A stretch of DNA of 64,000 nt from Capsicum annuum (taxonomy: Eukaryota; Streptophyta; Magnoliopsida; Solanales; Solanaceae), in contig NC_061118.1 in the NCBI RefSeq assembly GCF_002878395.1, positions 88,449,910-88,513,909 on the forward strand. Direction: 5' to 3'. Under the pieces are notes generated by a model, which made no database searches, had not been told where the DNA came from, and saw nothing but the letters and a program-made list of their open reading frames with translations. The stretch's first letter is position 1, and the number at the start of each line of letters is the position of its first letter. Of the stretch, positions 23,881 through 35,515 are shown piece after piece. The translations under genes and the position numbers were made by a program.

Positions 23881-24020
23881 TTTATTTCCTAAGTTTTCTA
23901 AAGGAAAAATTAATATCTTTGCCCCTTTATTTTCAAACTTTGTTAAAACAATGTTTTATAATGTAAATGACTCTGTATGTGGTTACCCCTACCTTGTACA
24001 TTATTCGGGGATGAATGTTC

Positions 24021-24034
24021 CTAGTGGGGGAGAC
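24021..24034 (+). other. Polypurine tract of CHR-E2
   Basis: CTAGTGGGGGAGAC directly before the 3' LTR, matching the tract of CHR-E1. Confidence 0.7.
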
Positions 24035-26319
24035 TAAAACATCCTGGGTTTTGACACTTAGAAAATTTCCTAGAATTCCATTCTCCAGATCCATTACAAC
24101 TCATGGGTATGAGACATATGTTAGGGTACGAGTGGTATGTCCCTATCGTATACTTTCCTGTGTTAGTTGGTGGGATGGTTTTGGACACTACAATAGGTAT
24201 GGCTTATGGGTAAGAGTCATAAGGGCTTGGTATGAGTCGTATCACAGACTAGTAGGGCGGGCAGTATTTGATCCTCCAGGTATTTCATTCTACCAGGGAT
24301 ACGGGTCATGGTTACAGATCGTATGTTGTGGTTGCGGCTTGGTTGGATGATTCATATACTGGACAGTGTCTGATCCAAGGTTGATGCTTGGATACGAGTG
24401 GTAGGTACCAATCGTATTAGAAGGGAACGACTCTAATGGGTCAATCGTATCCCTGTGATGAGTTTTTAAGGAACTTAAGTGGGGGTATTCTGGACATTTT
24501 CCTACTTACCCTAATTATGACCCACGACTTCTAATATGCTTAGGAGGTTATTTACCCTATTATTCTATTCATTAACACTTAGAAACTATTCCAAAACATG
24601 TCATAGTTCTCTCAAGAGCTTTTAGGGGCAAGAAGGCTAGGGTTTTATCTTGAGGATTTCTTTGGGGCTTGTCTTGGTGATTTGTTTCCGTCAATTCTTC
24701 CATATAAGGTATGTATCTCTCCCCTTATTGTAATTTCAACTAAAGGCATGGCTTATATTATTGTTTCCATGGTTTTACTATTTCATGATTATGGCTTTCA
24801 ACTATTATTTGGGGGTTTGATATGAAATGTTTGGTTATGGTTCCCCTTGGTTTTAATTATGATTTTATGTGTATTAGTGGTGGTTTTGGAAAATTTTATT
24901 TCATAGTAATTGTTTAATAGTCTTTGGAATTGGTTTTGGTTATATTATGCCCTCAAGGTATTTGGCAAAATGCTTATAAAGATATATTCATTGCATTTAC
25001 TTCTTTTAATGGAACTCTTGCATGCCTTAAACTTGGTAAAGGAACTTTGCATGGCTTAAATGGTTTGAAAAGGCTAAAATCTAAATAGTTATGCATGTGG
25101 AGAACATGGAAGTCTCCCAAGTGGTTTAATGTGGTCCATGGAAGGGCACTTGAAACTCCCCTTAACCTAAATGGTTTGGCTGTGGATATTACTTTCAAGT
25201 AAGGGGTGGTATGACGGTACCACTAATATTGGCCTTGGCTAATAAAATGGTAAAATGGATTTGGCTGGTTATTTGGAAATGGTTTAATTTAGCATTACTG
25301 GTGTGTGTTAAAGCGGTGGAAGGTGGTGGTCCCAGGGGGACAAAAACTAGAAACTTGTATTTGCCTATTAAGGATTGGTCTTAGTGGACCGTGTGCATGA
25401 TGTCACACTATTGGGGGATGTACTAGTCATTTCATTGGATACTTCCCTGGTCACATGGCTACACGCGCTGGGTCCCTTTCAGCAGAGGGAGCTGAACCCA
25501 TATCACTCGTGGGTGGTTTAGGATGGCCAAGCTACAAAGCCCAGGTAAAGGTTTTCAATGTATGCTAAACCCGATTCCCTTTCCCAGCACTTATATATGT
25601 ATGGTTGTATGGATTATGGATGGTTTTACTTGGTTTTATAAATTGTATTATTTTATCTTTATCCTGAGATTCATGCTAGCGGTCACTAGCTAACCCCATC
25701 TACTGGCAGCTATATACCCACGCTGTGTAAAAATTGACCATTCTACTCCTCTTGTTTAGGACGCGGATTCGGTATCAGCATTTGGACTGAAGTGGTGAGA
25801 TTCCATTATTTTGGAAGACATCATTTCATGTTATGGATTTATTTAGACAATTTTCTTTTATTTTGGATATTTGTTTTGGCCATGGTTGGGAGCATGTCCT
25901 AAGCAAATTTTTTTACAATTTTGGATAGAGGCTTTGTGGTACTTCTGGGGGTTAGTATGGGTAGGATCAGTATTGGTGTTGGGGATTACTCCCTTGGAAG
26001 ATATTGTTGGTTGTTCTGTCCTACTATATTTTGAGATTAATAATATTAAATTTTGTTTGACTTATTTGGTTATGGCCTATGGTTTGGTTTGGTGTGGTTG
26101 GGCAGTTGGTATGATATAGTTGGACTAGATTGGGTTTGTCGCGGTTGTGACCGTTACCCAGAGTGTTAATGATAACATTACACTATATTATTATATGTTT
26201 GAAATTCAGCACATCAAAGGCTAGATAATGGTTGATGGGTTGGGTAACAGGAGGTGGTCCCTGGTCTTGGTTGGACTTGGGATGCCTATTACAACAAGGC
26301 CCGAGGTCAGGTCGTTACA
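24035..26319 (+). repeat. 3' LTR of CHR-E2 (2285 bp)
   Basis: Starts TAAAACATCCTGGG, one step from the family start TGTAACATCCTGGG, and ends GGTCGTTACA. At 24705-24714 it keeps the donor-like TAAG/GTATGT that is decayed in the 5' copy. It directly abuts the reversed remainder of the CHR-E1 LTR at 26320, giving inverted arms of about 1.9 kb with a loop of about 430 bases. Confidence 0.85.
24705..24714 (+). other. Candidate 5' splice site in the E2 3' LTR
   Basis: TATAAG/GTATGT, about 150-200 bases after the expected transcription start. Because it is in the 3' LTR, a transcript started here could splice into downstream DNA. Confidence 0.4.
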
Positions 26320-28257
26320 GCCTCTAACCAAAAGAATAATGAAATTCGGTTGGGACATGCCCCCAACCATAGCCAAAGTCAATATAAAAAATAAAATCAA
26401 AGTGTTTAAAAATATTCCTAACATGACATGGAGCCTTACGAAAGGATGGAAGCTCACCACTTCAGTCCAAATGCTGATCTCGAGTCAATCACTATGTAAA
26501 AGGAGTCGAACAGTTGGTTCATGCATAACATGGGTATACAACCATCTATAGATGGGATTAGCGAGTGACCACTAGCATGTTCTCAGGGTAAGGATAAAAT
26601 AATGCCATTTATAAAATAAAGTAAAACCATCCATATGCACACAACCATACATAGATATATATATATATATATATAACCATGCCGAGAAAAGGGATCGGGT
26701 TTAGCATGCCTTTAAAACCTTTACCTGGGCTGTGTAGCTTTTCTGTCCTAAACTATCCTTAGGCTATATAGGTTCAGGTACCCATGCTAAAAGGGACCTA
26801 GTGCATATAGCCGGACGAACAGAGAAGAAAACCTTGGGATGACTATTACATCCCCAAATATAGTGTGACATCAAGCACATGCTCACCAAGACCAACCTTA
26901 TATCGGTAACTACGAGTTTCAAGTTTTGGCACCTTCCACAACTTTGCTACATATCCTGCCATTATTGCCCAGTTAAAACAAATTTCCAAATAACCAAACA
27001 ATTATCCATTTATTAACCAAAGCCAATAATTTTGGTATCATTATACCAATCCTTACTTGCAAGTATTATCTATAGCCAACCATACAGAGGTTTAAGAAGC
27101 CTTTCAAGTTCCCGTTCATTTAACATATTAAACTACTTGGGGGATTCCATGTGCCCCTCAAGCATAACCATTAGCCATTTACCATTCCAAGACTTTAAAC
27201 TCTGCATAATTCCTTTACCAAGTTGTAAAACAAGCAAGAGTTTCATTAAAAGTAATCAATGAAATGAACATATCCTTATAAGCATTTTGACAAACACATT
27301 GGGGGCATAATATGACTAAAACCAATTCCAATTACTATTAAACCATTCCTATGCAATAAAATCATCCAAAACCACCATTAATGCATATAAAAGCACAGTT
27401 AAAACCATGGAAAACCATAACCAACAATTTAATATCAAAACCCCCCAAATCATATTTGAAAATGAAAATGATACAATCAATAAAATCATGAAAATACTTA
27501 AAAAAAACCATGACTTTAGTTAGAATTAACAATGAGGGATGAGAACATTCCATAAACTAAGATAATGACTAAAACAAATCCCCAAGAAAAGCCCCAAATT
27601 GATCCTTTAGTTGAAACCCTAGCTTCCCTTGCCTAAAAGATCTTGAGAGAATTGTGGAGTGTTCTAGAAGAGTTTCTAAGAGTTAATAAATGGAATAATA
27701 GGGTAAATGATCTCCCAAGTAGTTTAGAAATCTTGGGGCTTTATTAGGATAAGTAGGGAAATATCCAGAATAACCCCACTTAAGTTGCACCAAAATTGCA
27801 TCACAGGGATATGACTGGCCCATACGAGTTGTACCCTTCTAATACGATTGGTATCCTTTACTTATATCATAGCCTCAACCCTTGGATCAAACACTATCCA
27901 GTATATAACTCATCCAACCAAGTCTTATTGACAAAATACTACTTTTTCTTTTCATCTATACCTCTGGTAGATTTAAACTCAAGAATGATTTAGACACTTT
28001 CCACTATATGAGTCCATGGTACAACTCGTACCCTAGCTTACAGCTCATGGTGAGCCACTTGTATTCATATCCAACCTAAGTGACCAAGTTTAAGATTAAG
28101 TTAAGGAACTAAATGATCTATAACCACCAATACGACTGGACCTTACCATCACTAGTCAGTATACGACTGGACCTTACCATCCTACCCTCAAGTCATATTA
28201 GGTCCAGAGACTAGAATTCCAGGAAATTTTCTAAGGGTCAGAACCCAGGGTGTTACA
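26320..28257 (-). repeat. 5' LTR of CHR-E1, U3-R part
   Basis: Continuation of the LTR from 16726. The right end, TGTTACA, is the LTR start on the minus strand. The AT run at 26655-26675 corresponds to that at 10012-10027. The position equivalent to the donor reads ATG/GAATGT (minus, about 27548-27557), so it is no longer a GT site. The plus and minus ORFs here (26228-26551, 27032-27262, 27362-27553) are chance. Confidence 0.85.
26655..26675. repeat. AT dinucleotide run in the E1 5' LTR
   Basis: A run of about 20 alternating A and T, longer than its partner at 10012-10027. Confidence 0.75.
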
Positions 28258-28262
28258 AAATG

Positions 28263-28880
28263 CCTATATCATCTCCTAAATCCTCACTCTTTATTTTACT
28301 TTGAACACACACAAGAAAAGTTCTATCATCACATGAAACAAGGAATATACAAACACCTCACACATATGGCACATTCTCAACTTATGTAGGATCAGTATAG
28401 ACTCTCAACCAAATAATAACATATATTCAACATTACGCCAATAAGTACAAAAGTCATAAAGTAGAGCCTAGGAGTCTATAAAGTAGTACTTCACACAATC
28501 AACATGCTCTTTACATCCAAAACACTTACATAATGCAATCACACATAGCACCAACAAAAATATCTCACTTATTCTAACACAAAAATTTTAAAATCACTTC
28601 TAAAAATGGGAATTTCCCTACACCACGCTTAAAAATCTACTTTTCCCCCAAAGTATACTTTAAAGTAGATATATGAATACTCCTTGAGGTCTCTAGGACT
28701 ACTTAGTAGCATCTTTATACAGCAAGAGGGTTTGGGGACCCCACACTCAGTCTTCGCCATTCTCCTTTGCTTAGATTTTCGATACTAAAACATTCCTTCA
28801 ACTTGTGACTCAACAAAAATGAAAACAATGTGAAGTAAAAAATAAAAATACATAAAGTAAATACCTACCTTAACTTGGGT
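28263..28880. other. ATH2 3' internal non-coding region, part 2
   Basis: Resumes ATH2 after the E1 target duplication AAATG (28258-28262). AT-rich, with no domain in any frame. Towards 28880 it runs into ACTTGGGTTTCCTCCAAAGA, which on the minus strand is the last readable coding stretch after the protease. Confidence 0.5.
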
Positions 28881-29640
28881 TTCCTCCAAAGAAGCACCTG
28901 ATTTAGAGCCACGGCATGACCCAACATCATACTTAACCTTTTTCTTTCATCCTCTTCCTCCTACTTGGAGGCCATATTCTTATTCATTTCTGATCTCTTG
29001 AGTTTAAACTATCAAGATCAACAACTCTCTCAATAATATCCTTTTCAGGCTCATCAATCAACCTCACTTTAGGCTTAGGTATTGGTAGATTGGGCAGCTC
29101 AAAAGGAAAGTCCGAAGAGGTCTTTGGTGGGCTTAACTCCACCACCCCACAATTATCCCTTTTAATCACTTTAATCATGCACAAATCCCTATAGTGGGAT
29201 GGTGTGTTGAGTGGTTTGTAAGCTTTGAAAATTGCCTCTTCATCATTCAACCTTACTATGAGTGTGCCCTCTCTCACATCTGTCAATGCTCCTCCCATTA
29301 TAAAGAATGGACATCCAAAGATGATCGACACCCTTTCATCTGCCCAAAAATCTAAAATAATAAAATCAATAGGAATAATAAATTTACCAACCTTTATGAT
29401 AACATCCTTTATAATTCCTTTAGGATGGGCTAGGATTCGGTCTGCCAATTAGAGTATCACAGAGCTCGGTATTAGATTCCTCTAAACCAAGGTGTTGAAC
29501 AAGGATAGGGTGTATAAAATTGATGCTTGCCCCTAAATTTCTTATCGCGTAGACTACCTCATTATTGACAATCTGAATAGGGATAGTGAAACTCCTAGGA
29601 TCTTTGAGTTTTTTGGGCATCTTCTGCATTACCATAAAGC
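28881..29640 (-). pseudogene. ATH2 aspartic protease region (Athila type)
   Basis: Two overlapping minus-strand pieces. The upstream one (29420-29635) reads KLKDPRSFTIPIQI and then NLGASINFI, the Athila protease active site with the catalytic Asp changed to Asn. The downstream one (28984-29448, 154 codons) reads KVGKFIIPIDFIILD, RVSIIFGCPFF and RLNDEEAIFKAYK, which line up with ATH3 at 56320-56490. A frameshift near 29430 separates them. After about 28900 the frame ends (LNQVLLWRKPKLR) and no RT follows, so the element appears to encode only Gag and protease. The gag-pro-only state is seen here; non-autonomy is inferred. Confidence 0.75.
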
Positions 29641-29879
29641 TAACTCTTCAGTGAGTGCTACTATCTCAATATCCTACAACTTAACTTTATTAGTGAGAAC
29701 ATCCTTCAAATACTTTGCATACTTGGGCATTCCCTGGAAAATATCTATAAGAGGAAGGTTAATGTGAATCTTACAAAATGTGTCAACGAACTTCTTGAAG
29801 CATGCAACCTCCTTTGCTTTTCTTAATCTCTGTGGAAATTATGGTAGTGGATACACCTTGAGCTATTCAACAACCTTAT

Positions 29880-31484
29880 TTTTCGGGTACTCAGAATTTC
29901 CTAAATAATTAATAACTTTTTTGCAACTGGTTGAGGAATCAATTCTGCATCTACCTCCTTATTTGTCTTTGGAGTACTTTCATTCAGATCTTTATCATTC
30001 CTCAAAGTGGTACCATTACTTGTTAAAGAGGTTCATTGTCACTTGTCAAACCACCTTGAGGCTTGGCATTTTATGCCTGCTGCATTTGCGGTAACCGATA
30101 CTCCAACTGCTTCTAAAGTACTTGTTGATTTTTTAGTTCAGCAGCCATCTTTTCTTGGGTAGCCACAATATTCTTTAACATATCCTCTATGTTACTGTCC
30201 TGTGTGCTTTTCTGCTGCTGCTAAACTTTGTTGTTAATTGTTATTCCAAGATTGATTTGGTGTCTGAAAGTTCCACTTTTGGTTGTAAGAATTACCATAA
30301 TTTGGCATTTGAGCATTACCCACAAACATGACTAACTTAGGATTTGCACCACACATAGCTGCAGAGTAACCATTATTGTCACAAAACTCACACCAACTTA
30401 TGGTCTATTGTGTTGCATTCACTTGAGTCAAGTTTGATTCATACCCAATTTTCTTAATTATTTCATTATCTGATTCTATATGGATGAGATTTGAGTGGCC
30501 AAGGCTGTAACACTATCAACATCAATTATACCTGCAACTTTTTTTTACTAAAACTCTCAAGGTACCACCATGCCAATCTATTTTACCTTGATCAATCAAG
30601 TTTAACATAGTGTATGGCTTATCAAACGTATTTTCCAATACTTGACCACCTGCAGTTGAATCTAGAATTTTTTTTTTGTTATGGTTAAGTGCCTTACCAA
30701 AAGTGTGAGCTAGTACTTTATTAGACTACTGATGATGTGGACAGTCTCAAAGAAGAGCTTTGAACCTCTCCCAAGCATGATATAGGTTCTCATCTAGCCT
30801 CTGTTTGAAGCTCATAATCTTATTTAGAAGTCTCCCCATCTTTCCAGATAGAAAGAAGCGGATGAGGAACTTCCAGGATAAGTCACCCCATATTGTGATT
30901 GAACTTTCTGGCTCAGTGTTCATCCACTTTTTTGCTTCTCCTAATAGTGAAAAAGGGAAAAGTGTTATCTTCACATAGATAGTTGACATACCTGTAGGGA
31001 TGAATGTTTCACTAATCTCCAAAAAGTTCTACAAGTGGACTTATGTATCTTTATGTGAAAGCTTGGTAAACTGTCCACTGCTGATCAAAAGCTGTACCAT
31101 GTTCAGTTTTAGCTCAAATCTACGTCCAGCAGCCGATTTTTTAAAAGAGGGATTCAAATTTGTCACAATAAGGATTGCCACTTTATGAACTTTCCTGTGG
31201 GCTGTTGGATCCTCAACTATGGGAGAAGAAACATCTTATTCTTCATTGATTTGTGGTATACGGCAGAGAAGGAATGCTTCTCTCCTCCATTGGTATAAGT
31301 ATTGATCGGGTTTAGGGTTGGGTTCAAACAACACCTTATTTTTTGCCAGTTTACTATTTTGTTAACCTGTTTCCTGCAAATTCAAAACCAAGACCAAGTG
31401 AAAAGAACCAAACAAATCCCAAAAGTAAAACTAAATTTAAAGCATTTGCCAAGTTACAAGTCCTTCACAAAGACGCCAAAAAAT
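29880..31484 (-). pseudogene. ATH2 gag (Athila type, broken)
   Basis: The minus strand runs from the leader next to the 5' LTR. The piece 30747-31022 reads LFPFSLLGEAKKWMN, SITIWGDLSWKFL and NLYHAWERFKALL, the conserved retrotransposon-gag core. The nucleocapsid at about 30320-30400 reads CEFCDNNGYSAAMCG, a CCHC knuckle with His changed to Tyr. A poly-T stretch at 30537-30548 and 30669-30678 and several stops break it. Plus-strand ORFs in 31000-31583 are chance. Confidence 0.75.
31462..31484 (-). other. Primer-binding site of ATH2, probably tRNA-Asp
   Basis: Directly inside the 5' LTR the minus strand reads TTTTTTGGCGTCTTTGTGAAGG. Athila elements use TTGGCGCCGTTGCCGGGGA, complementary to tRNA-Asp, so this is a decayed version; the ATH1 copy at 34051-34070 is nearer to it. 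Confidence 0.5.
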
Positions 31485-33086
31485 TGTTGCGTCCAAGCGC
31501 ACACACAAATGTACGTGGTCTCACCAAGTAATATAGTGGCCTTAAATATACCTGAATATCAATCCACCAAGGAATTATTCTAATAACTATTCTATTTTAG
31601 TTCACTATTGAGATTTATTCAATGTAAAAGTAGCCAAAAGAATTTTATAGTTATAAACTAAAAGTTAACAATGCGTAAAAGTAAAAGTCTTGGACAATCA
31701 ATGAAGAGAAACTCAGGGTTAAGGCTCTGCGAACAACCATTCTTTTCTATTGAACATCATTTATTAGAATACTTATCTTGGTTTTTACTATTCATAGGTT
31801 TAATATATATTCATGGTCTTCTGACAATCTAATCCGTTATCTAACTTTGACCGACAACTACATCATTGAGCAGGGATGTGAGAGCTAAGATAAATGCATT
31901 TATATTTCATACCATAATTGAACCAAATATTTCACTTAGGTATATCTGTATCATAAGTGCAAATTATAACCTTTGTTATGTAGAAGTTTATAATCCTACT
32001 TTATTGATCCCCACGTACTACCTTCTTGTTCCTTTTTTCGGGCTTAGAAGTTGACTATGGATGTATTATATAGGTAGATAAGCCTTAAAAATAGTGATAA
32101 AAAGGATTATTAAACAACAAAATATGATAAAGAATCAAAACGAAATCATGTTCTTGGCCTTAACCTCGGAAAAGGGCTTTTAGCCGCTCATGGACATAAC
32201 TATAATTGCAAAGATATAAAACATATTAAAATCCATAAGTAAACTAAATTAAAGATCTAAAAACCCTAATTTAAGTGTTGTACATCCTATCTCCAAGTTT
32301 CAAAGTCGTCTAAGGTGATTTACATCATGTACAAGTGTCCTATTTATAGGAGGACAATTCTTGCCGATTTTGACATGGGTCTGCGTTGTGCCAGTTATCA
32401 CGGTACCTAGTGTGCATTACATTACATAATCACGTGCACACACTATTTTTGGGTCCCTAAAGAATATCCATATATTTGTCACATGCTCCATTGAAGTGGA
32501 TTAGGTCCAAGATGCGCCATGGATATCCAAGGTGTCCATTTTACGTCAAATCTTGTCCCGTGCTTTTGTCAATCCACTCTAGGCCTGGTGTTGTTGTTTA
32601 TACTTGATTTAAATATTTTTATCATCCATATATCATAATAATCAACTCAAAAAGCATCCTAAATCATAAAACACCACAAATTAGAGTTCATAACCACACA
32701 ACATCCAAGACGGTGAACTAGAAACTTAAGCAAGGAATACTAGTTTTTCTCCTTTTGATCTTTAACTTGTTTTTGACTCTTGGATTATTTGAATTGAAGC
32801 TTAAACAATATAACCAAGGTTTTCCACATATAACAACACAATCATACCACGAGGAACTCATTAAACACACTAGAATCCACTGAGATCAACTAGAGCAACA
32901 CCTAGCTCAAGCTGGTAATACTAGTTTTCTCATTTGAACTCTAATTGAAAAATTTTATTCTAAAATTGTTTGAAAAACAACTTAACATGTTATTTAAGTA
33001 CTTTAACACTCATATGATTATTCATATGATTATTAACACATTAAGCCGAATGACAACACTGAGGTGCATAAATTTACCTTAGATCA
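31485..33086 (-). repeat. 5' LTR of ATH2 (1602 bp)
   Basis: Ends are TGTTGCGTCCAAGC (left) and TTACCTTAGATCA (right). The minus-strand TATA box TATAAATAGGACA is intact at 32341-32348. It matches 3257-8263 and, more distantly, the ATH1 LTR 34074-35515. The ORF 31866-32054 is chance. Confidence 0.8.
32341..32348 (-). promoter_or_regulatory. TATA box of the ATH2 5' LTR
   Basis: TATAAATA on the minus strand inside CCTCCTATAAATAGGACA. The same box occurs in the ATH1 LTR at 34909-34916 and, with one change, at 7483-7490. Confidence 0.7.
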
Positions 33087-33091
33087 TTAGG

Positions 33092-34073
33092 CTTCTAAGG
33101 CTGTGATACTATCAACTTCAATAATGCCTGCAACCTTTTTATCTGAGCTTTTGGAAATGTCACCATTACAGTCAGTATTTCCTTGAGCAATGTGGTTCAA
33201 CAAAGTGTAGAGTTCATCGTATGTCTTGTCCAGTGGTTGAACACCTGCAGCTGAATCTGACAAATATTTTAAATTATGGTCAAGTGCTTCAATAAAGGTG
33301 TGAGCTAGTACCTCATTGGACTATTGGTGTTGTGGACTGTCCCAGATAAATTATTTGAACCTCTAGAAAGGATGACAAAGATTCTCATTTGTTTTTTACT
33401 TGATACTTAAAATATCACTATGTAATCTTACAATCTTGTTACATGGAAAGAAAAAATGAGGAATTTCTAAGCCAAGTCATCCCAAGTAGTGATAGAATCT
33501 ACTGGCTCAACATTCAACCACTTATTTTTCCCCCAAAATTTAAAAGGAGAAGAGTGTTAGCCTTATATAATTAGTGAACACTCCAATTAGTATGAATATG
33601 TCACTGATCTTTAAGAAATTTTGTAAGTGAACCTATGAATCCTCATATGACAAGCCAGTAAATTACCGACTGTTGTGCAAAAGTTGCACTATGTTTAATT
33701 TTAACTCAAATCTACCTCCTATAGCAGGTCTAAAAATAGCGGAGGTTACATTAGTTACGAGTGGGATTGAAACTTTATGTACGGTCCTGTAGTCTGGTAG
33801 ATATTTAGCCATAGGTCCAGGAAGATCTTTCTCTCTCTGAATTTAAACAATTCTATAGAAAAGTAATGTTTCTTTCCTTCTTTGGTATAAGCATTGCTTA
33901 GATTTAAGATCTGGTTCAACCAACACCCAATCTTTTGCTGGCTTACTAGCTTTCAAAACCTATGCTTGCAAATTTAGAAGCTAAGATCAAGTAATTAGCA
34001 CTTGAGAAATAAAGCTAAACTATAACTAAGATGGTTGCCAATTTACAAGTCCCCTGAAACAACACCAAAAACC
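33092..34073 (-). pseudogene. ATH1 gag, N-terminal part and leader (right of the ATH2 insertion)
   Basis: The minus strand follows the same order as ATH2 gag: next to the LTR a leader, then the gag core (about 33470-33560 corresponds to 30890-30970), then the segment GGCTGTGATACTATC at the ATH2 junction. Heavily decayed; no ORF above 60 codons remains. The rest of the gene is at 2656-3256. Confidence 0.65.
34051..34072 (-). other. Primer-binding site of ATH1, probably tRNA-Asp
   Basis: The minus strand reads TTTTTGGTGTTGTTTCAGGG next to the LTR. This differs from the Athila TGGCGCCGTTGCCGGGG mainly by C-to-T changes, supporting assignment to the Athila lineage. Confidence 0.6.
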
Positions 34074-35515
34074 TGTTATGACCAAACACAGAAACAAGTG
34101 TACGTGGTCCACCAAGTATTAAAATAGCCTTTTACAAGACAAGTGTCGATCCTATAGGAACTTGTATTAAACAAATATCCAATTCTAGTTCTAGTATAAA
34201 GATTAACAAGTGCAAACATAACTCAAAAGTAATTGAGAGTTAAAACTAAAAGTAAACTTAACAATACTGTAAATTAAAGGTTCTTGAACAATAGTAAGGA
34301 GAAGCCCAGGGTTAAGGTACTATGAACAATCATACTAAGCTATGTAACTTTGTTGGTTAGGTTAATTATATTTTTTGTTGGTCCATGGGGTTGATATTAT
34401 GACCATGGTCTTCTAAACCTCTAATTAATTATCTAACTTAGCCCCATAACTATATCATTGAGAAAGGATGTGAGAACTAAGTTAAATTCATTCAAATTCT
34501 ATCACGTAATTGAAATAAATTAGGAACTAAGTTATATTCCTATCCAAAATACAAATCATAATATTATTTAATTGATATTACAATCCTATTCCATCTATCC
34601 CACGTTCTATCCTATCATTTCTCTTTTTAAGTTTATGATAGAAGTGAGCATGTAATCAAAGGGTCATAAACCCTTAAAATAGATAACACAAGAGTAAATA
34701 CACAACCAACAATGATAAATACCTAAAACCAATTCAATTCATAACAAGAGTAATCATGTTCTTGGCTTTAACCCCTGAAAGCGGTGTTTAGCCGCTCATG
34801 GATATACCCTTAATCACAATGAATGAATTCATGTTATAATCTACAAACAATTTTAAGCCTTCTCAATCGTATTTTTAATACCTAAGGTCATCAAAGGTGT
34901 AAGTGTCCTATTTATACTAGGACCAAGCTGTCTATTTTTCTTTAGCCTCCGTGCCATGCCCTTATCACTGAGGATAGGGTTCATGTCATGTCAATATCAT
35001 GGATGGATACTAGTTTTTCCAATTCAAAATATAATCAAGGGCATTCCATTCTCTTATCGCGCCATCTCGACAGCGTGGCATGCTAATTTATCCAAAAATT
35101 CAAGATTTTGTCAATCTAGTCCATTGCATTTGTCCTTCATGTCCAAGATTTATGGTTACTTTTCCTATTTATTTCCATCTTTCATATTATATATTTATCA
35201 ACTTTATCAACTTATCAAGCATCCTATAACATCAAACATCATAAATTAGAGCTCAAAACACAATCAAATCCAACATGATAAACTAGAAAGAAACATAGCT
35301 AAAGCTAAGAGTACTACTTTTTGCATTTTAAGTTTAATTTAATGTTTTGACTCTAAAATCATTACGATCACACCTTAAACAATTCAAACATATAACTAAA
35401 CACTTAGATGCTTATTTACACAAAGATTACATCATTACGCACATAAAGTGTCCTAAAAAATAAGCTAAGTAAATTTAGATAACAACATGTAGGTGCATAA
35501 ATACACCTAATATCA
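34074..35515 (-). repeat. 5' LTR of ATH1 (1442 bp)
   Basis: Starts TGTTATGACCAAAC on the plus strand and ends AGGTGCATAAATACACC-TATCA. It is a diverged copy of the ATH2 LTRs, with TATAAATAGGACA at 34905-34916 (minus). Its right edge meets CHR-C gag at 35516, so ATH1 was probably inserted into CHR-C; the matching 3' LTR would be left of the window. The ORF 34956-35249 is chance. Confidence 0.7.
34909..34916 (-). promoter_or_regulatory. TATA box of the ATH1 LTR
   Basis: TATAAATA on the minus strand in GTATAAATAGGACAC. Confidence 0.65.

Larger units (their letters stand above)
16727..26319 (+). mobile_element. CHR-E2: full-length plus-strand chromovirus inside the CHR-E1 5' LTR
   Basis: LTRs are 16727-18929 and 24035-26319; internal region is 18930-24034 with primer site, gag, protease, RT, RNase H, integrase with chromodomain, and polypurine tract. 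The 5' LTR starts TGAAATATACTGGG (family start TGTAACACCCTGGG). Flanking bases are GCTTT (16722-16726) and GCCTC (26320-26324), which agree as a target duplication if two C-to-T changes are allowed. The interrupted host reads straight across: AGTACTACAAAGC then CTCTAACCAAAAG, matching the unbroken LTR at 9670-9700. All genes carry stops, so the copy is dead. Confidence 0.9.
9259..28257 (-). mobile_element. CHR-E1: full-length minus-strand chromovirus (Ty3/gypsy), containing CHR-E2
   Basis: The outer boundaries are TGACATGAT (9259) and TGTTACA (28257), flanked by a perfect 5-bp duplication AAATG (9254-9258 and 28258-28262). On the minus strand the order is 5' LTR (28257-26320 plus 16726-16298), initiator-Met primer site, gag, protease, RT, RNase H, integrase, polypurine tract, 3' LTR (11656-9259). 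All genes are broken by stops and frameshifts, and the integrase C-terminus with its chromodomain is replaced by a 59-bp tandem duplication. The two LTRs differ at many positions, mostly transitions, so the insertion is old. CHR-E2 of the same family sits head-to-head inside the 5' LTR. Confidence 0.9.
3257..33086 (-). mobile_element. ATH2: Athila-like, gag-protease-only LTR retrotransposon, with three nested inserts
   Basis: Minus-strand element with LTRs 31485-33086 (5', 1602 bp) and 3257-8263 (3', 1622 bp after removing the solo LTR). Both LTRs run from TGTTG-CCAAGC to AGGTGCATAAAT-ATCA on the plus strand. The internal region carries Athila-type gag and aspartic protease but no RT, RNase H or integrase; after the protease it passes into non-coding DNA. 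It is therefore non-autonomous unless the missing part was deleted. Inserts are the solo LTR 3921-7300 and CHR-E1 (with E2 inside) at 9259-28257. The sequences TAGG (3252-3255) and TAGG (33088-33091) at the two outer junctions fit a degraded target-site duplication. The host on both sides is ATH1 gag. Confidence 0.75.
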
